Shown one piece after another: positions 26,261 to 35,706 of a stretch of 64,000 bases of DNA. A model generated the notes under the pieces. It made no database searches, was not told where the DNA came from, and worked only from the letters and a program-made list of their open reading frames with translations. The number at the start of each line of letters is the position of its first letter. The first letter of the stretch is position 1. The stretch comes from Victivallis vadensis (GTDB lineage: Bacteria > Verrucomicrobiota > Lentisphaeria > Victivallales > Victivallaceae), in NCBI RefSeq assembly GCF_003096415.1, contig NZ_QEKH01000011.1:62001-126000 (forward strand), in the 5' to 3' direction. The position numbers were made by a program, and so were the translations under genes.

Positions 26261-28105
26261 ATGAAAATCACTTCACCCGAAGAACTGGCGCAAAACGCCG
26301 CCGCTTTGAAATCCCGGCCCCGGAAGCCGATCAAATTGCTCGTATCGATGGGAACCTGCGGCATCGCCGCCGGAACCGCCGCCGTGCTCAAGGCGATCCA
26401 CCAGGAGATCGCCGAACGCAATCTTGAAAACGCGATCGAAGTCAGTGAAGTCGGCTGCATGGGCCTCTGCCACGCCGAACCGGTGATCATGCTGGCCGAC
26501 GAGGCCACCGGTGAAAAGCTGATCTACGGCGACGTGACGCCGGAGCAGGTTCCGGCGATCCTCGCCGCCGGAACCTCCTCGATCGCCCCCGGCACGCGCA
26601 CGCTCGAACGCAACTGGTATTACCCGGAATTCGAAACCGCGAAGCCCGGCGAACCGCAGGCGCGCATCGTGCTGCGCAACACCGGCCGGCTGAATCCGGA
26701 GAATATCGAGGAGTATCTCGCCGACGACGGCTATGCCGCGCTGGCGAAGGCGGTCACGCAGATGACGCCGCAGCAGGTGATCGACCTGATCACCGCCTCC
26801 GGCCTGCGCGGACGCGGCGGCGGCGGTTTTCCGACCGGCCGCAAGTGGCAGTTCGCCGCCGACCAGAAGTCCGAAGAGAAGTTCATCATCTGCAATGCCG
26901 ACGAGGGCGATCCCGGCGCTTTCATGGACCGGGCGGTGCTTGAAGGCGATCCTCATACCGTCCTCGAAGCGATGGCGATCGGCGGCTACGCGATCGGCGC
27001 GCACACCGGCGTGATCTATATCCGCGCCGAATATCCGCTGGCGGTCAGGCGGCTCGAAATCGCGATCCGGCAGGCGGAGGAACTCGGACTGCTCGGCCGG
27101 AACATCTTCGACAGCGGCTTCGATTTCAGGATCGAAATCAAGTACGGCGCGGGCGCGTTCGTCTGCGGCGAGGAGACCGCGCTGATCCACTCCATCGAGG
27201 GCAAACGCGGCGAGCCGACCGTGAAGCCCCCCTTCCCCGCCGTCGAAGGGCTGTGGAAGAAGCCGACCGTGGTCAACAACGTCGAAACCTACGCCTGCGT
27301 CGGCGCGATCGTCCGCAAAGGAGCGGAGTGGTTCCGCTCGCTCGGCACCGCCGGCTCGCCCGGCACGAAGGTGTTCGCGCTGGCGGGCAAGGTGGCCAAG
27401 GTCGGGCTGGTCGAAGTCCCGATGGGAACGACGCTGCGCGACATCGTGTTCGGCATCGGCGGCGGCATCAAGAACGGCCGCGCCTTCAAGGCGGTCCAGA
27501 CCGGAGGTCCCTCCGGCGGCTGCATCACCCCGGCCAACCTCGATTTGCCGATCGACTACGAGGCGCTCAAAAGCATCGGCTCGATGATGGGCTCCGGCGG
27601 CATGATCGTGATGGACGAGGACGACTGCATGGTCAACATCGCGAAGTTCTTCCTCGAATTCACCCTCGACGAATCCTGCGGCAAATGCACTCCCTGCCGC
27701 ATCGGCAACCGCCGCATGTACGAGATGCTCAACGAGATCACCGAAGGGCGCGCCTCGCTTGACGTGATCGACCGGCTGAAAACCCTGTCGGCGACGATCA
27801 AGGACACCGCGCTCTGCGGGCTCGGCCAGACCTCGCCGAATCCGGTGCTGTCGACGCTGGCGAACTTCGAGGACGAATACCTCGCCCATGTGAAGGACTC
27901 CCGCTGTCCGGCGGGAGTCTGCGCGAAGCTGATCCGGTACGAAATCTCCGACCGCTGCGTCGGCTGCGGACTCTGTCTCCACCGCTGTCCGGTCAACTGC
28001 ATCAGCGGCGAACGCAAGATGCGGCACCGGATCGACCAGTCCCGCTGCATCAAGTGCGGCGTCTGCTTCCAGACCTGCAAATTCCACGCGGTGGAAAAAC
28101 ATTGA
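26261..28105 (+). CDS. hydB: [FeFe] hydrogenase subunit, NuoF-like flavoprotein (HydB)
   Basis: 614 residues from ATG 26261 (TGGAG 9 nt upstream; ATG 26237 is an alternative). Domains in order: thioredoxin-like [2Fe-2S] (about 25-100, GTCGIAAG and [10 protein letters not shown]), NuoF FMN/NADH site ([16 protein letters not shown], 181-196), a [4Fe-4S] site [10 protein letters not shown] with Cys473, 476, 479 and Cys519, and a C-terminal 2[4Fe-4S] ferredoxin ([23 protein letters not shown]). It oxidises or reduces NAD(H) at FMN. It supports an electron-bifurcating complex with HydA and HydC. Confidence 0.96.
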   Translation: MKITSPEELAQNAAALKSRPRKPIKLLVSMGTCGIAAGTAAVLKAIHQEIAERNLENAIEVSEVGCMGLCHAEPVIMLADEATGEKLIYGDVTPEQVPAILAAGTSSIAPGTRTLERNWYYPEFETAKPGEPQARIVLRNTGRLNPENIEEYLADDGYAALAKAVTQMTPQQVIDLITASGLRGRGGGGFPTGRKWQFAADQKSEEKFIICNADEGDPGAFMDRAVLEGDPHTVLEAMAIGGYAIGAHTGVIYIRAEYPLAVRRLEIAIRQAEELGLLGRNIFDSGFDFRIEIKYGAGAFVCGEETALIHSIEGKRGEPTVKPPFPAVEGLWKKPTVVNNVETYACVGAIVRKGAEWFRSLGTAGSPGTKVFALAGKVAKVGLVEVPMGTTLRDIVFGIGGGIKNGRAFKAVQTGGPSGGCITPANLDLPIDYEALKSIGSMMGSGGMIVMDEDDCMVNIAKFFLEFTLDESCGKCTPCRIGNRRMYEMLNEITEGRASLDVIDRLKTLSATIKDTALCGLGQTSPNPVLSTLANFEDEYLAHVKDSRCPAGVCAKLIRYEISDRCVGCGLCLHRCPVNCISGERKMRHRIDQSRCIKCGVCFQTCKFHAVEKH

Positions 28106-28125
28106 ATTACAGGAGTTTTGCCGAT

Positions 28126-29862
28126 ATGAACATCAATCTGAAAATCAACGGACAGCCGGTCAGCGTCGCTCCCGGTTCCACCATACTTGAAGCGGCGGAG
28201 AAGCTCGAAATCAAAATCCCAACCCTCTGCCACTTCAAAATGGACTGCTTTCACGTCGATCACCGCAGCGCCTCCTGCCGCATCTGCGTGGTCGAAGTCA
28301 AGGGACGGCCCAACCTCGCCCCGGCCTGCAGCACTCCGGCCGCGGAAGGGATGGAGGTGCACACCAACACGCTGCGCGCGATCAACGCCCGGCGCACCAT
28401 CCTCGACCTGCTGCTTTCGGACCACCCGAAGGACTGCCTGATCTGCCCGAAAAACCTGAACTGCCAACTCCAGGCGCTCGCGCAGGAGATGGGCCTGCAC
28501 CATTTGTTGTACAAGGGCGAGCAGTCCACCTACAACAAGGACCTCTCCAGCCAGGCGATCGCCCGCGACCTGGACAAGTGCATCATGTGCCGCCGCTGCG
28601 AAACCGCCTGCAACGCGATCCAGACCGTCGGCGTGCTCTCCGGCGTCGGGCGCGGCTTCAACGCGGTGGTCGCCCCGGCCGGGCTGAAACCGCTTGCCGA
28701 AACCGAATGCGTGTTCTGCGGCCAGTGCGTGCAGGCGTGCCCGGTGGGGGCGCTCAGCGAAATCGACTATAAGTATCCGGTCTGGCGCGCGTTGAACGAC
28801 CCGGCCAAGACCGTGGTGGTCCAGACCGCCCCGGCGGTCCGCGTCGCGATCGGCGAAGCCTTCGGCCTGCCTCCCGGTTCGGTCAGCACCGGCAAGATGG
28901 TCACCGCGCTGCGGATGCTCGGCTTCGACCGGGTGTTCGACACTGACTTCGCCGCCGACCTGACCATCATGGAGGAGACCACCGAGCTGATCGAGCGGAT
29001 CAAAAGCGGCAGAAACCTGCCGATCCTGACCAGCTGCTGCCCGGGTTGGGTCAAGTTCCTCGAACACCAGTTCCCGGAGCTGATCTACATGCCCTCCACC
29101 GCGAAGTCGCCGCAGCAGATGTTCGGCGCGATCACCAAGACCTACTTCGCGCAGAAGGCCGGCATCGCCCCGGAAAACCTGACGGTCGTTTCGGTGATGC
29201 CATGCCTCTCCAAGAAATACGAAGCCGCCCGCGAGGAGTTCAGCCGCGACGGCATCCGCGACGTGGACATCGTGATCTCAACGCGCGAACTCGCCGACAT
29301 GATCCGCGAAGCGGGCATCCAGTTCGACCAGCTTGAAGAGGGCGAATACGACTCCCCGCTCGGCGAATCCACCGGAGCCGCCGTGATCTTCGGCGCGACC
29401 GGCGGCGTCCTCGAAGCAGCCCTGCGCACCGCCGCCGACTGGATCGCGGGAGAGGACCTGCAGGAGATCGACTTCACCGGCGTACGCGGCCTCGACGGGA
29501 TCAAGGAAGCCGCCGTGAACATCAACGGCCTCGAACTGCACGTCGCCGTCTGCTCCGGCCTCGGCAACGCCCGCAAACTGCTCGAGAAAATTCAGAAAGG
29601 GGAAGCCGACTATCAGGCCATCGAAATCATGGCCTGTCCCGGCGGCTGCCTGAACGGCGGCGGCCAGCCCTACCACCACGGTGACACCACCATCCTGCAA
29701 AAGCGCCTCGAAGCCCTCTACCGGGACGACAAATCCCAGCCGGTCCGCAAATCGCACCGGAATCCCTCCATTCAGCGTCTCTACGCCGAATTTCTCGGGG
29801 AGCCCGGCAGCCACTTCGCCCACCAGCTGCTGCACACCGCCTATGTCGACCGCCGCAAATAG
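28126..29862 (+). CDS. hydA: [FeFe] hydrogenase catalytic subunit
   Basis: 578 residues from ATG 28126 (AGGAG 9 nt upstream). Domains: plant-type [2Fe-2S] (Cys35, 51, 54, 68), His-ligated [4Fe-4S] (His100, Cys104, 107, 113), two [4Fe-4S] (CIMCRRCETAC, CVFCGQCVQAC) and the H-cluster domain with TSCCPGW (302-308), MPCLSKK (358-364) and MACPGGC (502-508). The C-terminus extends about 60 residues beyond the H domain. It makes or consumes H2 in the cytoplasm; with HydBC it probably re-oxidises NADH and ferredoxin together. No HydEFG maturases are in the window. Confidence 0.97.
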   Translation: MNINLKINGQPVSVAPGSTILEAAEKLEIKIPTLCHFKMDCFHVDHRSASCRICVVEVKGRPNLAPACSTPAAEGMEVHTNTLRAINARRTILDLLLSDHPKDCLICPKNLNCQLQALAQEMGLHHLLYKGEQSTYNKDLSSQAIARDLDKCIMCRRCETACNAIQTVGVLSGVGRGFNAVVAPAGLKPLAETECVFCGQCVQACPVGALSEIDYKYPVWRALNDPAKTVVVQTAPAVRVAIGEAFGLPPGSVSTGKMVTALRMLGFDRVFDTDFAADLTIMEETTELIERIKSGRNLPILTSCCPGWVKFLEHQFPELIYMPSTAKSPQQMFGAITKTYFAQKAGIAPENLTVVSVMPCLSKKYEAAREEFSRDGIRDVDIVISTRELADMIREAGIQFDQLEEGEYDSPLGESTGAAVIFGATGGVLEAALRTAADWIAGEDLQEIDFTGVRGLDGIKEAAVNINGLELHVAVCSGLGNARKLLEKIQKGEADYQAIEIMACPGGCLNGGGQPYHHGDTTILQKRLEALYRDDKSQPVRKSHRNPSIQRLYAEFLGEPGSHFAHQLLHTAYVDRRK

Positions 29863-29948
29863 CTCCGGCCGGCGCATCAGCCCCGGACCGGCACAGCCGT
29901 CGGTCCGGGAGAGTTTATTAACTGATGAAGCAAGCTCACAACGGATTC

Positions 29949-30197
29949 GGGATTTCGCCTTCGGCGACCAAGGCGCTTCGCCCTTGGAACCCGACCGGCA
30001 AGGTGCCGGCGCCGAATACTTGAGATCCGGGAAAACCGGAACGGTTTTCCCTCCGGGTGGGGGAGACTCTACTGTGGACAGGCAGGCAAGTACCTGAGCG
30101 GCACACCGCTCCGGTCGGCGACCGCGTCGGCTTTTTTGCCGACGCCGGGCACTCCCTGCGCCTGCTGCCGCCGGAGGTCACGCGCGGAACCTCCAGA
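29949..30197 (+). repeat. Left arm of large inverted repeat (short hairpin family, copy 4)
   Basis: About 249 bp that recur inverted at 30401-30633. It begins with the family head (GGGATTTCGCCTTCGGCG), an AAGGCGCTTCGCCCTT hairpin and CCGGCAAGGTGCCGG, then continues with a unique part that includes GGAAAACCGGAACGGTTTTCC and GCGTCGGCTTTTTTGCCGACGC, both perfect or near-perfect hairpins. The left arm carries about 17 extra bp near 30148. The head faces the hydA stop. Confidence 0.9.
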
Positions 30198-30400
30198 TGT
30201 TAACCGGATGATGTGAAATTACACTCATGGAGGCTGAACCCTCCCTACCTTTTCATACAGGCAAGGTTCAGTAAGGCTCGTACTCAAAGATATGCTTGCC
30301 TGTGATGTGCCAGTTGTATTGTTGCCTGACCTCGCCTTGCCTATATGGGAGATTAGCTCTTAACAGCCTCCATCAGGGTATTTTTCAATTACCCGGTCAG

Positions 30401-30633
30401 CATCTGGAGGTTCCGCGCGTGACCTCCGGCGGCAGCGGCGTCGGCAAAAAAGCCGACGCGGTCGCCGACCGGAGCGGTGTGCCGCTCCTGTATAACCTTG
30501 CCTGTCTCTACCGGAGCCTCCCCCACCCGGAGGGAAAACCGTTCCGGTTTTCCCGGATCTAAAGTACCCGGCGCCGGCACCTTGCCGGTCGGGTTCCAAG
30601 GGCGAAGCGCCTTGGTCGCCGAAGGCGAAATCC
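30401..30633 (-). repeat. Right arm of large inverted repeat (short hairpin family, copy 5)
   Basis: Reverse complement of 29949-30197 with roughly 85-90 percent agreement by eye. Its head faces the pepF stop at 30673. The 203-bp spacer (30198-30400) contains an inner inverted pair (TGGAGGCTG at 30225-30233 and CAGCCTCCA at 30364-30372) and a small stem GGGTA/TACCC (30376-30394); no gene was found in it. Confidence 0.9.
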
Positions 30634-30672
30634 CTACTCGAAAAACTTGCACACGGCGTTGATTAATCAACT

Positions 30673-32448
30673 CTAAAGGCCGAGGGTTTCGCGGAGGCGG
30701 CCGACCGTGGCGCTGAAGTAGTCCAGCGCGGCGGCCACCGGCGCGGGGGTCGACAGGTCAACTCCCGCGTCTTTCATGATGTCCAGCACATCCTTGGAGT
30801 CCCCCGCCTTCAGGAAGCCGAAATAGGCCTCCCGTTTGGCCGGGTCGCCGGAACGGAGGTTTTCGGCCAGCTTGATCGCGGCGGACATGCCGGTCGCGTA
30901 TTTGTACACGTAGAAGTTGTAGTAGAAGTGTGGAATGCGCGCCCATTCGACCGCGATCAGCGGGTCGGCCTCCACCTCGGGGCCGTAGTAGAGCTTGTTC
31001 AGTTCAAAATACTTCTCGTTCAGCAGGTCGGCCGAGAGCGGCACGCCGGACTCGGCCAGCTCATGAACCATCAGCTCGAATTCCGCGAACATGGTCTGGC
31101 GGTAGATGGTGCCGCGGATTTCATCGGCGAGGTGACCGTACAGGAATGCCCGGAACTCCTGGTCGTCCGACTTCTCCAGCAGATGCTCGAAGAGCAGGAT
31201 TTCGTTGGTGGTGCTGGCGACCTCGGCGACGAAGATGCTGTAGCCCGCGTAGTGATAGGGCTGGGTGCGGTTCGAATAGAAGCTGTGCATCGAGTGGCCC
31301 AGCTCGTGCGCCAGAGTGAACACGTCGTTCAGCGTGCGGTTGTAGTTCAGCAGCAAATAGGGGTAGCTGTCGTAGCAGCCGCTCGAATAAGCTCCCGAGC
31401 GCTTCCCCTTGCGCTCCGGCACGTCAACCCAGCGCTGGGTGAACGCCAGCTCCAGATTCTTCGCGTAATCCTCCCCGAGCGGCTTCAGCGCCTCCCGGAC
31501 CAGTCCGACCGCCTCGGGGAAACTGTATTCGCGGCGGCAGCCCGGCAGCAGCGGGTTGTACATGTCGAACATATCGAGCTTGTCGAGCTTCATCACCTCC
31601 CGGCGCAGCTTCATGTAATCGTAAAAGCCGCCGAGGTGGTCATGGACGGTGGAAATCAGGTTGCGGTACACCGCCTCCGGCACGTTGTCCGAAGCCAGCG
31701 ACTTGGCAAGCGAGGAGGGATAGTGACGGATTTTCGCGGAAACGGCGTGTCGCTTCACCGCTCCGTCCAGCGTGGTCGCAAAGGTGTTGCGGAACTTGCG
31801 GTAGGTGCCGAACATCTTCCTGAACGCCCGTTTGCGCACCTCGCGGTCGGCGCTTTCAAGGAACTTGCGGTAGCTGCCGTGGGTCAGAAGCTCCGGCTTG
31901 CCGGATTCGCCCTTCACCTTGCCGAAATCGAGGTCGGCGTCGTTCAGGATTTCAAAGGTCTTGTCGGGATAGCCGAGCACATCGCCGAGGGTGCCGAGCA
32001 GCCGCTCCTCAGGTTCGGAAAGGGTGTGCGGCTTTTCGCGCAGCAATTCGACGAGACTGCGCCGGTAGAGGGCAAGCTCGGGAGCGTCGAGGAACGCATT
32101 CATCCGCTCTTCCGGGATCGCCATCACTTCCGGATCGAACCACGCGCTGGTTTCGGCCAGCGACGCAAACAATGCCTCGACCCGGTCCACCCGGCTGCGG
32201 TTGGCGTTGTCGGCGGTGTTCTCGTCGGAGCGCAAGTGGGCGAATACATAGACCTTTTCGCCGAGGCGCTCAAAGGCGTCCAGCGCCTCGATCGCCTCTT
32301 TCAGCACCAGCGCCGATTCGGCGAGGCGGCCGCGATAGGCCAGAAACGCCTCGGCCAGCGGTTTGATCCGGTTGAAATCAGCCTCCCAGGCTTCGAGGCT
32401 GGAATAAAGCGGGGAAAGATCCCAGGTCTGTTTTTCAGAAATCATCAT
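30673..32448 (-). CDS. pepF: Oligoendopeptidase F
   Basis: 591 residues from ATG 32448 (AAGGAG 7 nt upstream), usual family length of about 600; the frame to 32610 adds an unrelated N-terminus. It is an M3B zinc metallopeptidase that cuts short peptides in the cytoplasm. His381, Glu382 and His385 in HELGHSMHSF are the zinc/catalytic residues and the downstream VASTTNEILLFEHLL supplies the third ligand. GCYDSYPYLLLNYN precedes the motif, as in the family. A consensus promoter lies at 32485-32513. Confidence 0.96.
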   Translation of the reverse strand: MMISEKQTWDLSPLYSSLEAWEADFNRIKPLAEAFLAYRGRLAESALVLKEAIEALDAFERLGEKVYVFAHLRSDENTADNANRSRVDRVEALFASLAETSAWFDPEVMAIPEERMNAFLDAPELALYRRSLVELLREKPHTLSEPEERLLGTLGDVLGYPDKTFEILNDADLDFGKVKGESGKPELLTHGSYRKFLESADREVRKRAFRKMFGTYRKFRNTFATTLDGAVKRHAVSAKIRHYPSSLAKSLASDNVPEAVYRNLISTVHDHLGGFYDYMKLRREVMKLDKLDMFDMYNPLLPGCRREYSFPEAVGLVREALKPLGEDYAKNLELAFTQRWVDVPERKGKRSGAYSSGCYDSYPYLLLNYNRTLNDVFTLAHELGHSMHSFYSNRTQPYHYAGYSIFVAEVASTTNEILLFEHLLEKSDDQEFRAFLYGHLADEIRGTIYRQTMFAEFELMVHELAESGVPLSADLLNEKYFELNKLYYGPEVEADPLIAVEWARIPHFYYNFYVYKYATGMSAAIKLAENLRSGDPAKREAYFGFLKAGDSKDVLDIMKDAGVDLSTPAPVAAALDYFSATVGRLRETLGL

Positions 32449-32484
32449 TACCATCTCCTTCTTCACGTCGGTCTGATTTCCGTC

Positions 32485-32513
32485 AATGTACTTTAAGTCC
32501 GGCCAAAAGTCAA
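32485..32513 (-). promoter_or_regulatory. Promoter of pepF
   Basis: Minus strand TTGACT (32508-32513), 17 bp, TACATT (32485-32490). Confidence 0.65.
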
Positions 32514-32721
32514 GCTGTGGCCGGAATATCCGAAAAATTGTCCGGCCGGTCTCCGGAAAAAAATTCCGGCTTCCTACTATATGGAAATCAGAGAGAAAGG
32601 GCCGCAGCATACCTCAGGAGAGTCCCTATATCGCGGAACATAAAAACGCATAATGACTTGGATTGCAAAGATTTATCTCCACATTCAAGCCCAAACCCCG
32701 CCTCATTTCCATAACCGCCCA

Positions 32722-33717
32722 TCACGTTCGGCCGAAGCAGGGATCATACCGTGCGATCCGGCCCAGCTGCTCGGCCAGAGCGGCGGTTTCGGAGCGCCAG
32801 AAGGCGTCCGTCCCCCAGTTGGGATAGCGTTCCTGAAAATTGTAGTCATGCCGCTGCCGCGCGCACCAGTCCAGAAAATAGATCATGCGCATCGCGCGCA
32901 GAAGCTCAATCTGACGCAGACCGGACCGGTCGAACTCCCGGATCAGCTGATAACCGGCCAGCAGTCGCTCCAATTCCCCTCCGCACTCCTCGACCGGCCC
33001 CGGCAGCAGCAGCCACAGGTCCTGCACCGGAGGCCCCGAAACCATATCGTCGAAATCGATGACCATCAGTCCCTCGCCGGGGCGCTCCAGAATATTGCCC
33101 TTGTGACAGTCGCCGTGCAGCCGGATCACTTCACCCGCATGAAATTCAGCGAACAGCAGCCGCAGCAGCTCCTTCAGCACCGCAGTCAATTGCGGAAGCA
33201 CCGCCTGAGAAGCGACGCCGCAGGTCAACAGGCGCGCGACTTCGGAAACGGTGGTTTCCCGCGGGTCCAGCCGCAGCCGGTGACGCGCCGGACGCTTCGC
33301 CCCCACCGTGTGCACCCGTCCCAGCAGCGAACCGAGCCGGAACCACACATCGGAATCGTCATCCGCCTCCAACGCCCGCCCCCAGCGCTTCGGAAACACC
33401 GCGTAAAACGTCCCGTCCGCCGCCGTCCCCAGCGTGGAACCGGAAGCGAGCCGCAACGGTGCGATCACCGGGATTTCCGCTGCCAGGCACTCCAGCGTAA
33501 ACAGATGCTCCTCCAGCAGCGCGGCACGGCTCCACCGCCCCGGCCGGTAGAATTTGAAAATATACCGCTGCCGGTCGCGGCTTTCCATCTCATAGACCCG
33601 GTTGATATAACTCGGCAGCGGCATCAGCACGCCGGAAAACCGGCAGTTCAGCGCCTCCTCGGCCGCATCGAAAATCACCTCCGGCGTCAGGGCATCAAAA
33701 TTTCCCAGCTCACTCAT
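32722..33717 (-). CDS. srkA: SrkA/YihE-type serine/threonine protein kinase
   Basis: 331 residues from ATG 33717 (AAAGGG upstream); the frame to 33837 runs into a repeat element and is rejected. The aminoglycoside-phosphotransferase/RIO-like fold is seen: Lys in YIFKFYRPGRW, the catalytic loop HGDCHKGNIL (His201, Asp203, Asn208) and IDFDDMVSGPPVQDLW (Asp221), the last being characteristic of stress response kinase A. N-terminal PLPSYINRVYEM matches SrkA's start. The family counteracts envelope or oxidative stress. The gene is single, with a short hairpin element 20 bp upstream. Confidence 0.88.
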   Translation of the reverse strand: MSELGNFDALTPEVIFDAAEEALNCRFSGVLMPLPSYINRVYEMESRDRQRYIFKFYRPGRWSRAALLEEHLFTLECLAAEIPVIAPLRLASGSTLGTAADGTFYAVFPKRWGRALEADDDSDVWFRLGSLLGRVHTVGAKRPARHRLRLDPRETTVSEVARLLTCGVASQAVLPQLTAVLKELLRLLFAEFHAGEVIRLHGDCHKGNILERPGEGLMVIDFDDMVSGPPVQDLWLLLPGPVEECGGELERLLAGYQLIREFDRSGLRQIELLRAMRMIYFLDWCARQRHDYNFQERYPNWGTDAFWRSETAALAEQLGRIARYDPCFGRT

Positions 33718-33736
33718 ACCAATCCCTTTCCGTACT

Positions 33737-33871
33737 TTGCCTCCGGCGGCCCGGGGCGCTTCGCCCCCGGGACCCCAGACCGGCAAGGTGCCGGCGCCGG
33801 GTACGGTTTCGAGCTTTTTACTGCGCAAAAATCTCAAAACCGGGGTTATTATCCATCAGTTTATTAGCTCT
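33737..33871 (+). repeat. Short gene-flanking hairpin element, copy 6
   Basis: Close match to the 15236 copy: head TTGCCTCCGGCGGCC, GGGGCGCTTCGCCCC, CCGGCAAGGTGCCGG, the A/T-rich stem and the tail GGTTATTATCCATCAG. A second head fragment (TTGCCTCCGGCGGCC) follows at about 33884. The head lies about 20 bp upstream of the srkA start. Confidence 0.88.
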
Positions 33872-33945
33872 GTCGGCGGTACTTGCCTCCGGCGGCCCGG
33901 GCGGGTTCAAAAGGCCACGCGGCCCTCTTACCGTTCCCTTAGAAA

Positions 33946-33979
33946 ACAAAAAGCGGAATGAAGCATTGCTTCACTCCGC
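33946..33979 (-). terminator. Rho-independent terminator of the small basic protein gene
   Basis: Minus strand GCGGAGTGAAGC, loop AAT, GCTTCATTCCGC, then TTTTTG. It begins 24 bp after the stop codon. Confidence 0.88.
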
Positions 33980-34002
33980 GCTTTGTCAACGAAACCGTTC
34001 GC

Positions 34003-34158
34003 TCAGATTTCGGTCGGCTTCGTCTTCGGCAGGCCCAGAACCTTGTCCTCTTTGATCCGGCCGTCGGCCAGAAGGACGTCGATGCGCTCGTAGCGCTTCA
34101 TCACATTGCGGATCTTGCGGATCTTGCCGCCGACGCGGAGACTCGGATGCTGAGACAT
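34003..34158 (-). CDS. Small basic protein of the PVC type
   Basis: 51 residues from ATG 34158 (AGAGG 8 nt upstream). Sequence features are SQHPSLRVGGKIRKIRNVMK, RYERIDVL and GLPKTK, matching the short basic protein family (TIGR04137-type) of Verrucomicrobia, Planctomycetes and relatives. Net positive charge and small size suggest a nucleic-acid or ribosome association, but no function is established. It has its own strong promoter and terminator and is monocistronic, which suggests high expression. Confidence 0.85.
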   Translation of the reverse strand: MSQHPSLRVGGKIRKIRNVMKRYERIDVLLADGRIKEDKVLGLPKTKPTEI

Positions 34159-34225
34159 GTTACAACCTCTTATCGTTAAATATTGAATCAATTCACTATC
34201 TGCCGTCCACAACGGACACGTTTAT

Positions 34226-34255
34226 ATAATATGCCTCAAAAAAGCGGATCGTCAA
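34226..34255 (-). promoter_or_regulatory. Promoter of the small basic protein gene
   Basis: Minus strand TTGACG (34250-34255), 18 bp, TATTAT (34226-34231), giving a leader of about 60 nt. Confidence 0.7.
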
Positions 34256-34332
34256 GTTTTCCCGATCAAAAAAATCGAAGATTTCCCGCGTTTTCGGTTG
34301 AAAGCCGGGGAAAAAGGACGTACATTCCGCCC

Positions 34333-35706
34333 ATGATGAAACTTCTGTTGCTGCCGTTGCTGCTCCTTGCGGCCCTGATCCCGGCCCGGAGCGCCGAGCT
34401 TGAACTTTACTGCACCACCGATCTGCACGGACACGCCGACCGGCTTGCCGCGCTCGGCGGCGCACTCCGGCAGGGCGGCGACGCGGTCCTCCGGGTCGAT
34501 GTCGGCGACACCGCGCAGGGAACGCTGCTTTCGCAATTCTCCGGCGGCAGGATCATGATCGAATCGCTGAACGCACTGAACTTCGACTGCTGGATTCCCG
34601 GCAACCACGATTTCGAGCTGGGCTTCGACCGGTTCCGCACGCTGGCGGAGAGCTTCCGGGGCGCCACGCTCGGCGGCGAATGGCGCTGGAACGGACTCTC
34701 CGGCATCCCGTGGAAGCTGTTCCGCAAAAACGGCGTTTCCACAGCGGTGATCGGCCTTTCCGATCCCAAGATGCCCCGCCGGATGCTGCCGGCCGACGGC
34801 AGCCGGTTCGACGCTCCGTACACCGCTCTGGAGCGGATCATGCCGGAAATCCGCGCCGCCGCGCCCGATGTGGTGATCCTGTTCTGGCACAACGGGCTTT
34901 ACTCCTCGGTCGGCAGCATGGGAAGTTTCCTGCGCCGCTTCCCGGAAATCGATCTGGTCGTCGGCGGGCACAGCCATCAGGAGCATCCCGGCGAACGGGC
35001 CGGACACGTCCATTTCGTGCAGACGGGGCGGTTCGCCGAAGCGGCGGGACGAATCCGGATCACGCTCGACGACCGCACCCGGCGCATCCTGCGGATCGAT
35101 TCGGAGCTGCTGCGCCCCGGCCCCCTCCCCGATCCGGAGGTTGCCGCCGCCCAGCGCCCATTCCGCTCCGGCTTCGACCGCTACGCCTCCGAGCAGGTCA
35201 TCACGTTCCCGGAACCGGTCGAATTTCCGGCGGAAACCATCTGGGATCACCCGTTTTCCCGCCTTGCCGCTGACGCGTACCGCGCGGCGACCGGAGCCGA
35301 CGCCGCGTTTTTCGCAATGTACCGGCCGCAGTCCGAACCATTCCGGCGGCTTGACCGCGCCGGACTTTTCCAGCTGCTGCCCTATGAAAGCCGCCTGTGC
35401 ACCATACGGCTCGGCCATGAACAACTGCGGCAGTTTCTGGAAGAACAGGCCGGACTGGCCAGAAAATGGAACCAGCTCCCGGCGTTTTCCGGAATTTCCC
35501 TGACATTCACCGCCAAACGGGAGCCGCGCCTTGCCGCCGCGCCGGGACAACTGACGCTGGCCGTCACCGACTACACGCTGGTTTCAAGCGCCACGCTGCG
35601 TGCGCTGCTCGACCGGCCGGAAACCGGATGGCGCATCTTCCCGGTGATCGAGCGCGATGCGGTGGAACAATATCTCAAAGCGCGTCGAGCTGGCGCACCA
35701 GAATGA
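34333..35706 (+). CDS. Exported 5'-nucleotidase/UshA-like metallophosphoesterase
   Basis: 457 residues from ATG 34333 (34336 also possible). A signal peptide (1-20) ends in ARSAE. The N-terminal calcineurin-like domain shows DLHGH (Asp30, His32), VDVGDTAQG (Asp59), PGNHDFELG (91-93), LFWHNGL and VGGHSHQ; a 5'-nucleotidase C-terminal domain follows (about 290-440), where NHDFELG and the C-terminal SRLCTIRLGHEQL fit UshA-type enzymes. It probably salvages extracytoplasmic nucleotides. The last 32 bp overlap the convergent VOC gene. Confidence 0.86.
   Translation: MMKLLLLPLLLLAALIPARSAELELYCTTDLHGHADRLAALGGALRQGGDAVLRVDVGDTAQGTLLSQFSGGRIMIESLNALNFDCWIPGNHDFELGFDRFRTLAESFRGATLGGEWRWNGLSGIPWKLFRKNGVSTAVIGLSDPKMPRRMLPADGSRFDAPYTALERIMPEIRAAAPDVVILFWHNGLYSSVGSMGSFLRRFPEIDLVVGGHSHQEHPGERAGHVHFVQTGRFAEAAGRIRITLDDRTRRILRIDSELLRPGPLPDPEVAAAQRPFRSGFDRYASEQVITFPEPVEFPAETIWDHPFSRLAADAYRAATGADAAFFAMYRPQSEPFRRLDRAGLFQLLPYESRLCTIRLGHEQLRQFLEEQAGLARKWNQLPAFSGISLTFTAKREPRLAAAPGQLTLAVTDYTLVSSATLRALLDRPETGWRIFPVIERDAVEQYLKARRAGAPE

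Noticed and set aside
26273-28102. 609-codon minus-strand frame
   Set aside because: Antisense to hydB; its composition (Asp, Val, Arg, His runs) is that of a shadow.
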